The notes under the pieces were generated by a model. It ran no database searches. It was not told the origin of the DNA and saw only the letters and a program-made list of their open reading frames with translations. From Paludibacteraceae bacterium (GTDB taxonomy: Bacteria; Bacteroidota; Bacteroidia; Bacteroidales; Paludibacteraceae), in NCBI GenBank assembly GCA_024401535.1, contig JAKSKX010000025.1:1-32279 (forward strand): a stretch of 32,279 bases of DNA. Direction: 5' to 3'. Both the position numbers and the translations under genes were made by a program. This document shows, piece after piece, positions 24,841-32,224 of this stretch. How positions within the stretch are numbered: position 1 is the stretch's first letter; the number at the start of each line of letters is the position of its first letter.

Positions 24841-26582
24841 AGACTTACCTCCTTTCCTTCATTTGCAGATTCCACTTGCGAATCATATATTTCCTTATAT
24901 AGCTCGTTAGTTTCGTAAAGTTCTGAATGTGAGCCGAATCCAGACACTCTGCCATCATTTACCATAAGTATCTTGTCGGCATTCTTTATTGAACTAATCC
25001 TTTGAGCGATAATTATTTTTGTAGTTTTTAGTTTTGATAATTCCTTTATAATAGCAGCTTCCGTAATCAGATCCACTGCGCTCAAGCTATCATCTAAAAT
25101 TAGTATTCTCGGATTCTTTATTAGAGTTCTTGCAATACTAATTCTTTGTTTTTGTCCTCCAGATATGTTTGTAGCGTCTTGTTCGATATGGTGTTCCAAA
25201 CCATTATCTAGTCCTTCCACGAAATCAAGAATTTGTGCTTTGCGCAAAGCATCTTTCATTTCTTCTACGGTTGCATCCTCTTTACCCATGCGAAGATTGT
25301 CAGCAATAGTGCCGGAGAATAATTGGGTGCTCTGCATAACTATACCAATATGTTCCTGCAAATCTCTACGGTCTATTTCAGACAATAACTTTCCACCGAT
25401 AAAGATTTTTCCCTTTTGAGGATCGTAAAATCTTGGTATAAGATTGATTATTGTTGACTTGCCACTTCCTGTACCACCTATTATTGCAAGTGTTTCTCCT
25501 GCATTTAATTTGAAAGAAATGTCGTTCAACTGGTATGTGTCGTTAGATTCATAGGAAAAACTGACATTTTGGAATTCCAGACTTGCTTCTTCCGGCATAG
25601 TCTCTTCTTCAACTTCGACTTCATTTATTATCTCCTCAGTTTCAAGGACTTCATTTATTCTGTTCATTGAAGCTTCTGCCTGGGTAATCGACATGATGAC
25701 ATGCTGTGCCATCATTAAGGACATTAGAACTTGTGTCAAATAGTTAGTGCAAGCCATAATGTCACCAACATTCAAATTGCCTCTTTGTACTTCAAACTCT
25801 CCAAACCAAAGGACAGCTACAACTCCACCGTTCATTACCAATGACATGAGTGGCATCATGAACATAATGGTTGTGCTTACTTTAAGGCTGGCAGCGATAT
25901 AGTCTTTGTTGGCTTCGGCAAATCTGCGCTTTTCTTCATCTTCTCTTACATAGGCTTTGACCACTCTGATACCAGAAAGAGATTCAGATATTATTGTGTT
26001 AAACTTATCAAGTTTTTCCTGGACAACAGTAAACAGCGGATAGGACTTTCTAAGCAAATATACTATTACAAACACTAGCAATGGCATTAAAACCATAAGG
26101 ATGTATGACATTCTAAGGTCAAGCATAAAGACCATTACTATAGCCCCAACAAACAAGAAAGGGGCTCTAAACAACAGTCTCATTGATGCCTGTATGACAT
26201 TCTGAACTTTGTTTACGTCATCTGTAATTCTGGTAATAAGCGATCCTACCTGTAATCTGTCAACATTTTCGAAAGAGAATCGTTGTATTCGGACAAACAG
26301 ATTTTTCCTCATTTCGGCACCAAAGGAGTAACTGACTTGTCCTGCAGCATATATAGACAATATTCCTGCTAGAACGCCAAATAAAGTTAATAGAAGCATC
26401 TGCACACCAGTGGATAGAATCAAAGAATGGTCACCGGCAATGACACCTTCATTAACAATTTTTGACATAAGCTTTGGTTGGACGAGTTCTGCGCCCACCT
26501 CAATCAATACGCAAAGGGGAGCAAGCGTAGCAAGCCATAGCTTTGTCTTCAAATACTCTGCTATTATCTTTATGCTTTTCAT
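24837..26582 (-). CDS. ABC exporter, degenerate-site subunit (fused permease-ATPase)
   Basis: I chose the ATG at 26582 (581 residues, MKSIKIIAEYLKTKLW) because longer starts run into acpH, whose stop is four bases upstream. Six membrane helices precede an ATPase domain with Walker A GGTGSGKST (near 370) and a canonical ISGGQKQ signature. However, Walker B reads ILILDDSLSAVD, with aspartate in place of the catalytic glutamate, and the switch histidine is glutamine (IIIAQRISSI). These losses complement the altered signature of the partner gene, so together they give one working and one degenerate ATP site. It is the fourth gene of the operon that starts with the porin-like gene. Confidence 0.92.
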   Translation of the reverse strand: MKSIKIIAEYLKTKLWLATLAPLCVLIEVGAELVQPKLMSKIVNEGVIAGDHSLILSTGVQMLLLTLFGVLAGILSIYAAGQVSYSFGAEMRKNLFVRIQRFSFENVDRLQVGSLITRITDDVNKVQNVIQASMRLLFRAPFLFVGAIVMVFMLDLRMSYILMVLMPLLVFVIVYLLRKSYPLFTVVQEKLDKFNTIISESLSGIRVVKAYVREDEEKRRFAEANKDYIAASLKVSTTIMFMMPLMSLVMNGGVVAVLWFGEFEVQRGNLNVGDIMACTNYLTQVLMSLMMAQHVIMSITQAEASMNRINEVLETEEIINEVEVEEETMPEEASLEFQNVSFSYESNDTYQLNDISFKLNAGETLAIIGGTGSGKSTIINLIPRFYDPQKGKIFIGGKLLSEIDRRDLQEHIGIVMQSTQLFSGTIADNLRMGKEDATVEEMKDALRKAQILDFVEGLDNGLEHHIEQDATNISGGQKQRISIARTLIKNPRILILDDSLSAVDLITEAAIIKELSKLKTTKIIIAQRISSIKNADKILMVNDGRVSGFGSHSELYETNELYKEIYDSQVESANEGKEVSL

Positions 26583-26586
26583 TCTA

Positions 26587-27195
26587 TTATACAATAGTTT
26601 TGTAAAGTTTCTTTTTATATTCCCTAATATGTTCCTTGATCTGAGGGAAAAACACCTCAAAATCCTTCAATATTTCTGAATAGTCTTCATGAACAATTTT
26701 TCTGACCTCTCTTGAAATGTCCGGAAAAGATTCCTTGCTGTTGTGCATTTTCTTCAAAGTGCTTTCTACACCGCTTTCATGAGCATAGTTTGTAAGCCTT
26801 CTTGTGGAAATGAACTGAATAACAAACTGATGCATTTCGCTTGGAATACAATACCAGTTTTTAATTAAAATCATATAGAAGTCAATAGAGAACCTACTTA
26901 GTGTTCTTTTGTTGTACCATTTCTCCCAAGTTTTAGCTAGGCAGTAGTCATATACAATATCGGTAACAACGCCTGAGTAATGCCCCGCTACATTTTGGAA
27001 TCTCCTTTTTATTCTGCTTGTAACTTCATGGGTGTCGGTATAGCTGTCAATTTCTCTATGAATCAAAAGACCTCTGCGGATGTCTGCAGGGTATTCTTCT
27101 ATCTGCTTACCTTTGACTTTATCCCCGATGAAATTTCCAATCATCATGCGTTCGTCAGAAATTCCGGACAAATATATATGGGCAAGAAAATTCAT
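26587..27195 (-). CDS. Acyl carrier protein phosphodiesterase-like protein
   Basis: The 202-residue protein starts MNFLAHIYLSGISDERMMIG and continues NFIGDKVKG; HREIDSYTDTH lies further in. This is the AcpH (DUF479) pattern: an HD-type metal hydrolase that removes phosphopantetheine from acyl carrier protein. The conserved histidine and aspartate residues in HIYL, NFIGD, HREIDSYTD and DIVYDY are present. The length is normal. Its ATG shares one base with the preceding stop (TAATG), and the ABC gene follows after four bases, so it is in the same transcript. Confidence 0.88.
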   Translation of the reverse strand: MNFLAHIYLSGISDERMMIGNFIGDKVKGKQIEEYPADIRRGLLIHREIDSYTDTHEVTSRIKRRFQNVAGHYSGVVTDIVYDYCLAKTWEKWYNKRTLSRFSIDFYMILIKNWYCIPSEMHQFVIQFISTRRLTNYAHESGVESTLKKMHNSKESFPDISREVRKIVHEDYSEILKDFEVFFPQIKEHIREYKKKLYKTIV

Positions 27196-27971
27196 TATTC
27201 TTCTTCCTTAAAAAAGTTATTTATTTCATCGCAAAGTTTTGGACTTCCTTTTCTTACAGCCCAGCCCTGTAGAGTTGTAAATCCGATAGGCAAATGAATA
27301 TCCAGATTCTCGTATCTCTTGCTTAGTCTTTTAGCTGTACGCAGATCGCTAACAGTATAGTTAATATCGCCTTTGCTAACAAGCGTTATCAGTAGATCCC
27401 TGTCATGATTCTTTTCTATATCGACGTATATGGAGTCTCCTAATTCTTTGCTAAGGTTTTTTACACGAGTAATGAAAGGGGAGTTTGCCGGTAAAGAGAC
27501 ATGCTTGCCAATCAAATTCAACTGGTTATATACATAGATTGAGTCTGTACCGCTTGACTTCTTTCTTTGCACCAAGACCATTCGGTCCTTGCTGAACGCA
27601 TCGGTAAACAGAACTTCATTTTTCATAGCCTTGGTAATAGGAATGTCTCTTGCTATCAAGTCGCATTCGCAAGAATTAAGCATTTCTATTTGTTTGTCCA
27701 GATTGTCTTCCAACTTGTATTTAAGTGCCAGGTCATGTTCGTTCACAAACTTCATCACCTTTTCATAGGCGAATCCTGACTTGGCGCCATTGCTGTCCAC
27801 TAGCATACCGTCTTCCGAATGAGAGAAAGATACACAGATGTAGCCTCTCTCCTTGATTTGCTCGAAGTCAAGATTAGAGAAGCTGTCGTTTTCATTATTA
27901 TGAAACATCCTACCCAGCCATACAAATAGTATGATGATAAGAATTAAAAAAAATGATGTGTATTTCTTCAT
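27195..27971 (-). CDS. Periplasmic family 3 solute-binding protein, membrane-anchored
   Basis: The 258-residue protein has one N-terminal hydrophobic segment (residues 5-21, TSFFLILIIILFVWLGR) with no clear cleavage site or lipobox cysteine. A type 3 extracellular solute-binding domain follows: RGYICVSFSHSEDG, GFAYEKVMKFV, CDLIARDIPITKAMKNEVLFTDAF in pieces, and GDINYTVSDLRTAKRL. It resembles the N-terminal half of the lytic transglycosylase MltF but lacks the catalytic C-terminal domain. No permease or ATPase importer is adjacent. It is ten bases after the porin-like gene and overlaps acpH by one base. The role may be sensing or ligand binding rather than transport. Confidence 0.8.
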   Translation of the reverse strand: MKKYTSFFLILIIILFVWLGRMFHNNENDSFSNLDFEQIKERGYICVSFSHSEDGMLVDSNGAKSGFAYEKVMKFVNEHDLALKYKLEDNLDKQIEMLNSCECDLIARDIPITKAMKNEVLFTDAFSKDRMVLVQRKKSSGTDSIYVYNQLNLIGKHVSLPANSPFITRVKNLSKELGDSIYVDIEKNHDRDLLITLVSKGDINYTVSDLRTAKRLSKRYENLDIHLPIGFTTLQGWAVRKGSPKLCDEINNFFKEEE

Positions 27972-27981
27972 GTCCTAGCCT

Positions 27982-30099
27982 TTAGTCGTCAAATTCCACA
28001 GAGATACCCATTCTGATGAAGGAAGTGCTCATCGGATAGCCTGGTGAAGCTATATAGTTTCTGTTGTCACCCATCTCTCTGTTCAAATGATTCCAAACAA
28101 TAAACATCTTCAAGATTTTCAACTGTGCGGAAGCGTAGGCATTCAACAATGGATAGCCTCCATATTCCTTGTCATGCTGGGAACAGAACATACCCGTTGC
28201 AGGCATATATCCTTGTGCGTAATACTTGGAATAATATCTGCAGTCAACACCAATCTGCATTGTCAAACTCTTCTTGAAGATTGAAGGTGTCTGGATATAG
28301 AAGTTGCTATACCATGAGAACGAAGGCAACGGCAAAACGTAGTCGTCTGATGTAGCTTGGTAACAAATCTCATTGTTCCATCTCAGCCACCACAGTTTCA
28401 AATCCTCTCTAACCTTGACATAGAATATGTTTTGCGCATCTTTGCTCTGGTTAGGCAGTCCGTACTTGTCAAAATAGATATAATTGCCCAGATTGACATA
28501 TCCGACTGAACCGGAAAGCCCAATTTTAGGAAGCTTGATGTCTCCGCTAATCTTCATTTCTCGCTTGTTGTCAAAGTCGTTGCTCCAAGACAGATAGTTT
28601 GAGTAATAGAAGTCTTCAAAAAAGTCTGGACACTTGTTTTCAAGAGAGAAATGGCCATCTACAGATACCGGCATTTTCCCCTTTATGTCAAATAAAGTGC
28701 TGACAGTTCCCGAAAGCAGAAAACTGCTTCCTGTCTTCTTTTCATCCAAGAAATAGTACTCGCCCAACAAATCATAAAAGAAGTGGCTGCCGGAATGTTT
28801 GCTTAGGTTAGCTCCGATTCCCATTTTCAAAGGTTGGTTCTCTGCCCATAGAGGCCTTCCCATATAACCCATTGAATCGGTAAAGTCTTCTGTATTGATT
28901 TTGTTCTCCTTTAGGAACACCTCGTCCATTCCACGATAGAGCATCTTGCCTTCGGAATAGTGATAGGACTTCAAGTCTAAAGCGAAATATGGGGCAAATC
29001 CGAACTTCAGAACCTTGTTGAACTCTTCGTTCAGGTTCAATCCTATATTTGTCTTGAATTGTCTGAACAGAACGCTGTCAAGTGTTTGCTTGTTGTTCAA
29101 GTTTCTGAATTTCAAAGAGTCGTCTATACCATAAAACTTGTTGTGAGATTCGGATATAGCTCGTTCCGTATATCTTTTCCAGTCGCTTTCAAACTTAGCG
29201 TCAAAGATAAGTGACACAGGGCTTATCTTTGACATTGTCAACTCGTTTTGCTGCGGTGCAACAGAATCTGCAAATGCAGAGTCTTGAGCAGAACTCTCGA
29301 CAAATGGAAGCTTCAACCTTCCCAGGTGACGCTTGTAGTTTAAATACATGTTGAAGCCTTTGAACTTGTTGAATGTGTTTGAAGGCAGGTTCACAGGTAT
29401 GTTTTCTTCTGCTATGTTTCCATTCTCCTCCGGATGTGTCACCATGTTTTCGTCAGCAACACCACCGTTCTCGTAATTCTCGTATTTTGAAAAGCTTATG
29501 CTTGCAGTAATGTCTGTCTTGTCTCCTAAATAGGTTGAGAAGAATCCGGCATTGCAGTTTCTTGTACTGCTTGACTCGAAAGCTCCATAGGAATTTACCC
29601 AGTCTCCATATGCGCCGATATTGAATTTTTTGTTGGCGCTGACACTGAACAAACCGCTTACACATCGGTCTGACCTGTTGCTTGGACCTCCTCCGACATA
29701 AGAGAATCTGCTCAAAGGTTTCTTTGTGTTGTGATGGATAATTTCGTTAGGACTTAGATAATGGGCCTCGTATGGAGTCAGCATTAGGAAGTCACTCTTC
29801 TTGATTCTGTCAGCATAAATCAGCGACAAAAACGGAGAACCAAGTGAAGCATGGTCCTGGCTGGAGATAGTTTTTTTGTCAGCTACATTAACTATATGCA
29901 GCTCATCCAGATTGTCCTTTTCTTCAACCGGTGTTATCTTGCCCAACGGACCGCTTACTGTCCAGGCTTTGTGTGTAATTGAATCTGAAGGATTATGATT
30001 TTTGTCTTTGTTGTTAGTGTCTTCTGCATTCATTGTCATAGAACTAAGGACAAAGACTGAAACTGTTAATATTTCGAGTAATAAATTTGAAAATTTCAT
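27982..30099 (-). CDS. Putative porin (Porin_10-like outer-membrane beta-barrel)
   Basis: From the ATG at 30099 the protein has 705 residues, starting MKFSNLLLEILTVSVFVLSS with a signal peptide that ends near MNAED. Earlier in-frame starts would make the leader hydrophilic and pass the promoter. The mature protein is rich in aromatic, alternating strands with short turns and ends in an amphipathic strand closing FIRMGISVEFDD. It resembles the Bacteroidetes putative porin family (Porin_10), with the YVGGGPSNRSDR and FNIGAYGDWVNSYGAF segments. It is likely a large outer-membrane barrel and first gene of the five-gene operon. The substrate is unknown. Confidence 0.8.
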   Translation of the reverse strand: MKFSNLLLEILTVSVFVLSSMTMNAEDTNNKDKNHNPSDSITHKAWTVSGPLGKITPVEEKDNLDELHIVNVADKKTISSQDHASLGSPFLSLIYADRIKKSDFLMLTPYEAHYLSPNEIIHHNTKKPLSRFSYVGGGPSNRSDRCVSGLFSVSANKKFNIGAYGDWVNSYGAFESSSTRNCNAGFFSTYLGDKTDITASISFSKYENYENGGVADENMVTHPEENGNIAEENIPVNLPSNTFNKFKGFNMYLNYKRHLGRLKLPFVESSAQDSAFADSVAPQQNELTMSKISPVSLIFDAKFESDWKRYTERAISESHNKFYGIDDSLKFRNLNNKQTLDSVLFRQFKTNIGLNLNEEFNKVLKFGFAPYFALDLKSYHYSEGKMLYRGMDEVFLKENKINTEDFTDSMGYMGRPLWAENQPLKMGIGANLSKHSGSHFFYDLLGEYYFLDEKKTGSSFLLSGTVSTLFDIKGKMPVSVDGHFSLENKCPDFFEDFYYSNYLSWSNDFDNKREMKISGDIKLPKIGLSGSVGYVNLGNYIYFDKYGLPNQSKDAQNIFYVKVREDLKLWWLRWNNEICYQATSDDYVLPLPSFSWYSNFYIQTPSIFKKSLTMQIGVDCRYYSKYYAQGYMPATGMFCSQHDKEYGGYPLLNAYASAQLKILKMFIVWNHLNREMGDNRNYIASPGYPMSTSFIRMGISVEFDD

Positions 30100-30127
30100 T
30101 GTTTCCTTTCTTTCTGCTATCAACAAG

Positions 30128-30135
30128 CAAAGATA
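30128..30135 (-). promoter_or_regulatory. -7 box of the porin operon promoter
   Basis: CAAAGATA on the plus strand reads TATCTTTG on the minus strand, a full TAnnTTTG match, 29 bases before the ATG at 30099. It supports that start. A TTTTG lies upstream, but the spacing of about 23 is longer than usual. Confidence 0.55.
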
Positions 30136-30276
30136 ACAATTTTTATAAATATCTGCGGCAAAAAGATGACAAATGATTGCCAATAGTTACGAAACAATAG
30201 CAATTCAAAGAAAAAACAGGTTGAATAAATGTTTTTGAGTGAGTTGTGTCCCCGAATTTTGATATGAATTACAGAT

Positions 30277-30314
30277 AAAGCCGATTCGGAATCAAAAGAC
30301 TCTGAATCGGCTTT
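30277..30314 (-). terminator. Terminator after small secreted-protein gene
   Basis: Fourteen-base arms (30277-30290 and 30301-30314, one G-U pair) with a ten-base loop form a very stable hairpin. On the minus strand it is followed by TTTATCTGTAATT. It lies about 80 bases after the stop of the gene at 30396-30695. Confidence 0.65.
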
Positions 30315-30395
30315 GCCTATATCAAAAATGACAAAATGCAAGATGAAAATATCTCTACATTCTATTCACCTTTGTTTTGTTTAACTAATGTATCT

Positions 30396-30695
30396 TTACT
30401 TTTCAGCTACTGCGCTCTTCTCTATAAGTACAGTGCCTTCATTGAAGTCTATGTTAAGCGCGATTGTTACATCCAACCCTTTGGACTTTTGGATTAGATG
30501 GAATGTCTTTGCGTCAGTCTGGTAAGAATTACCCTTTACTACAACAAAATAGTTAGGAACTAGTTTACCATTCTCGTTCATTTCGCATTTGATGTATGAA
30601 GACTCAACCTCGTTGGAATTGATGCTTTTTGCTGCAGCGTTTGCTGTAAATAGTGTGAATGAGATTATGGCGATTGCCTTGATTAGTGTCTTCAT
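30396..30695 (-). CDS. Small secreted protein, unknown
   Basis: The 99-residue protein has a clear signal peptide (MKTLIKAIAIISFTLFTANA with cleavage near AAA-KS), leaving about 75 residues. The mature part starts KSINSNEVESSYIKCEMNEN and contains NYFVVVKGNSYQTDAKTFHL, with one cysteine. I do not recognise the family; small exported proteins of this kind are common in Bacteroidales. Unusually for this genome, an AGGAG sequence lies about nine bases before the ATG. It has its own terminator and is probably monocistronic. Confidence 0.75.
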   Translation of the reverse strand: MKTLIKAIAIISFTLFTANAAAKSINSNEVESSYIKCEMNENGKLVPNYFVVVKGNSYQTDAKTFHLIQKSKGLDVTIALNIDFNEGTVLIEKSAVAEK

Positions 30696-31348
30696 TGAAA
30701 AGTCTCCTTTATTTTACATTAGATATTAGTAATTGTTTCACTTTACTTAGATGCAATAAACGTGCCAAAGTTTTCTATTAAGTCAAAAACTTGTATTTTT
30801 AGCTTCTTTTTTGGTTTTATTGGGCGATTTTTGTGTATGAAGCAAAAAGAACCTGTATTTCTGATTTCTGATAAAGTGGTTTTGTAAATATGTTTAGCAA
30901 CATCGGTATAATATGGCATATTGTCTTGTTATTGCGTTCAGATGTTCTTTTTTGCCCGATTGTAACTTTACAAAATAGACTTCAATTGGTGTTTTTGTGA
31001 ATGGCTTCTTGTCTGTTCCCTTTCCGATATTCTATGCTGACAAATGATGTTCGTTTTTTTGAACATTGTAATATTTTTGTTTGAATATACGTCTTCCCTT
31101 TGGTTTGTTGCCGTAGTCTAAAGGAAATTGTTATTTGTCAGATTTCCTTTGGTTAGAATTTTGCTCGATTAGGTATTTGTTGTGGTTTCATAAATTGTTC
31201 TAGGATTAGAAATACACGGGGAAGGGAATTTTTGCAAAGCGTGTTGTCATGTTGATTAGAAAAATCATAGGAAGAGGTAGGGAAAGATATTATTTATAAA
31301 AATTATTGTTACCTTTGCAACAAGGTATAAACTTAACAGAGTACGACT
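30696..31348. other. AT-rich intergenic region with no gene found
   Basis: About 650 bases between divergent genes. No ORF with coding character was seen on either strand. The only clear signals are a promoter box at 31310-31317 and an AGGAG before the leftward gene. Several T-rich stretches give no convincing hairpin plus T-run. It may be degraded sequence linked to the decayed toxin module on its right. Confidence 0.5.
31310..31317 (+). promoter_or_regulatory. -7 box of toxin-module remnant promoter
   Basis: TACCTTTG fully matches TAnnTTTG, 31 bases before the ATG at 31349. The remnant module may therefore still be transcribed. Confidence 0.55.
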
Positions 31349-31525
31349 ATGACAAAGTTTAATTTAAATTCTTTGGAAGAACCTACGGACGAGCAGTTGC
31401 AAGGTTTAATGGTTGCTTTAGGTGAAATCGGAAAAAAGAGTATGCTAAATACTCAGCAAATCTTGAAAAAGAAACTAGAAGAAACAATTTCTGCATCAAA
31501 AAATGGTATTATAAGTCACTCTTAA
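31349..31525 (+). CDS. Antitoxin-like small protein, truncated and out-of-frame end
   Basis: The 58-residue ORF starts MTKFNLNSLEEPTDEQLQGL and continues MVALGEIGKKSMLNTQQILK. This resembles the short helical proteins encoded just upstream of zeta-toxin-family kinases in Bacteroidales, which are longer (around 70 or more residues). The last ten or so codons (SASKNGIISHS) do not look like that family. They coincide with where a zeta-toxin tail begins in another frame, so the natural C-terminus was probably lost by a deletion. Promoter and terminator are still present. Confidence 0.6.
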   Translation: MTKFNLNSLEEPTDEQLQGLMVALGEIGKKSMLNTQQILKKKLEETISASKNGIISHS

Positions 31526-31686
31526 ATGCCAAAGAAATAATAGACATTGTTGACAGAGCATACATTTACGATAATTCGGTAGATGGTCAATCAGCAAAAT
31601 TGATTTATAGAACGGTGTCAGGAAAAATTGAAAAAAAATATGTTGACAATATTCCCGACTGGACGAAAGTGATTTTGACAGAATAA
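31498..31686 (+). pseudogene. Zeta-toxin-family kinase remnant, C-terminal tail only
   Basis: In the frame that ends at TAA 31684-31686 the sequence reads KKWYYKSLLNAKEIIDIVDR and then AYIYDNSVDGQSAKLIYRTV before a conserved-looking end (KKYVDNIPDWTKVILTE). This is the tail of zeta-toxin-like P-loop kinases (R/K-x-YYKSL, then RAYIYDNS). The N-terminal two thirds, with Walker A and the catalytic residues, is absent, and no ATG is available. It overlaps the truncated antitoxin-like ORF in a different frame, so one deletion probably removed the antitoxin end and most of the toxin. Confidence 0.65.
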
Positions 31687-31697
31687 ATGCATAAATT

Positions 31698-31726
31698 AAT
31701 AGGCGGCAGTAATGTCGCCTATTTTG
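31698..31726 (+). terminator. Intrinsic terminator after toxin-module remnant
   Basis: Ten-base arms (31698-31707 and 31714-31723, one G-T pair) close an AGTAAT loop, followed by TTTGTT. It lies 12 bases after the stop of the toxin remnant. Confidence 0.7.
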
Positions 31727-31739
31727 TTAATATAGATAA

Positions 31740-31845
31740 AACCGTGGTGACGGTTGACTCGATAAATCATCGTCGATATAAACATTCATATATAGCCTAT
31801 GGTTGACAAGAGCGCAAGCTCTTGGATACCGTAGGAATAAAGGAT
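31740..31845 (+). repeat. Palindromic repeat, family 1, copy 2, with an extra 35-nt segment
   Basis: The sequence matches 645-721: the ACCGT/ACGGT stem, then TATATAGCCTATGGTTGAC, the CAAGAGC-GCAA-GCTCTTG hairpin, the ACCGTAGG arm, and AATAAAGGAT. Copy 1 has four bases (CAAC) between the first stem and TATATAG. This copy has about 33 bases there (31756-31788), which belong to a segment that recurs twice more at 31903 and 32042. Confidence 0.8.
31754..31788 (+). repeat. 35-nt recurring segment, copy 1
   Basis: It begins TTGACTCGATAAA and ends TCGTCGATATAAACATTCA. It contains a small CGAT-AAATC-ATCG hairpin. It sits between two palindromes of repeat family 1 and replaces the CAAC of the other family 1 copy. 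Confidence 0.75.
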
Positions 31846-31902
31846 GTTATTTTATCTCACGATATTATTTATCAGTCGTGGGATTGTTAGCCGGGGATTG
31901 AA

Positions 31903-31935
31903 TTGACTCGTTGCACATCGTCGATATAAACATTC
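31903..31935 (+). repeat. 35-nt recurring segment, copy 2
   Basis: It starts TTGACTCGTTGCACATCG and continues TCGATATAAACATTC. It diverges from the other copies at six or so bases in the middle. It lies in the centre of the GGGGATT/TCCCC palindrome. Confidence 0.7.
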
Positions 31936-32041
31936 CCCGTCTAGACCTAGAAAAGCCACTACGTGGCTACGTGACAAAAACGTGCTGGTGACGTGTCTGG
32001 TGCGTTGTCGCGTAGCGACATGTCTCTGTCCAGACGTGGGT

Positions 32042-32077
32042 TTGACTCGATAAAATCGTCGTCGATATAAATATTCA
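32042..32077 (+). repeat. 35-nt recurring segment, copy 3
   Basis: It starts TTGACTCGATAAAATCG and continues TCGTCGATATAAATATTCA. It lies exactly between the GTGGGTT and AACCCAC arms of hairpin C. Confidence 0.75.
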
Positions 32078-32152
32078 ACCCACGGCTATGAATAACACGG
32101 CTCTTGTCGAATAAAAAAAACACCCATCTACCTCGGTATTTTTGCCTAAAAA

Positions 32153-32183
32153 TTTTGGAAAGTCGCTTTTTTTTTTAGACTTG
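32153..32183 (+). promoter_or_regulatory. Promoter for the exported-protein gene at the window end
   Basis: TTTTG (32153-32157), 18 bases, then TAGACTTG (32176-32183) resembles TTG-N19-TAnnTTTG with one mismatch in the -7 box. It gives a leader of about 35 bases before the ATG at 32225. Confidence 0.5.
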
Positions 32184-32224
32184 CACAAAAATTTGTTATT
32201 AAGACTAAGCAAGTTAAAACCAAC

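Larger units (their letters stand above)
31890..32092 (-). repeat. Palindrome array, family 2, second cluster, inverse orientation and shifted phase
   Basis: In plus-strand order there are hairpin B (CCGGGGATT.. TCCCCG), hairpin A (AGCCAC-TAC-GTGGCT variant, about 31951-31966), a diverged linker, hairpin D (GTCGCGTAGCGAC) and hairpin C (CGTGGGTT.. AACCCACGG). Reverse-complemented, the order is C-D-linker-A-B, a cyclic shift of the linker-A-B-C-D-linker order at 5506-5662. Hairpins B and C are each interrupted at their centre by a copy of the 35-nt segment. Confidence 0.75.

Noticed and set aside
26583-26660. 26-residue N-terminal extension of the upstream ABC subunit
   Set aside because: It would overlap the end of acpH; the ATG at 26582, four bases after that stop, gives the normal N-terminus.
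30100-30183. 28-residue N-terminal extension of the porin-like protein
   Set aside because: It includes the promoter box region and puts sequence before a good signal peptide; the ATG at 30099 is preferred.
31754-32077. Three spaced repeats that could suggest a CRISPR array
   Set aside because: The spacing is about 140-150 bases, the intervening sequences are themselves repeated hairpins, copies diverge internally, and no cas gene is present.
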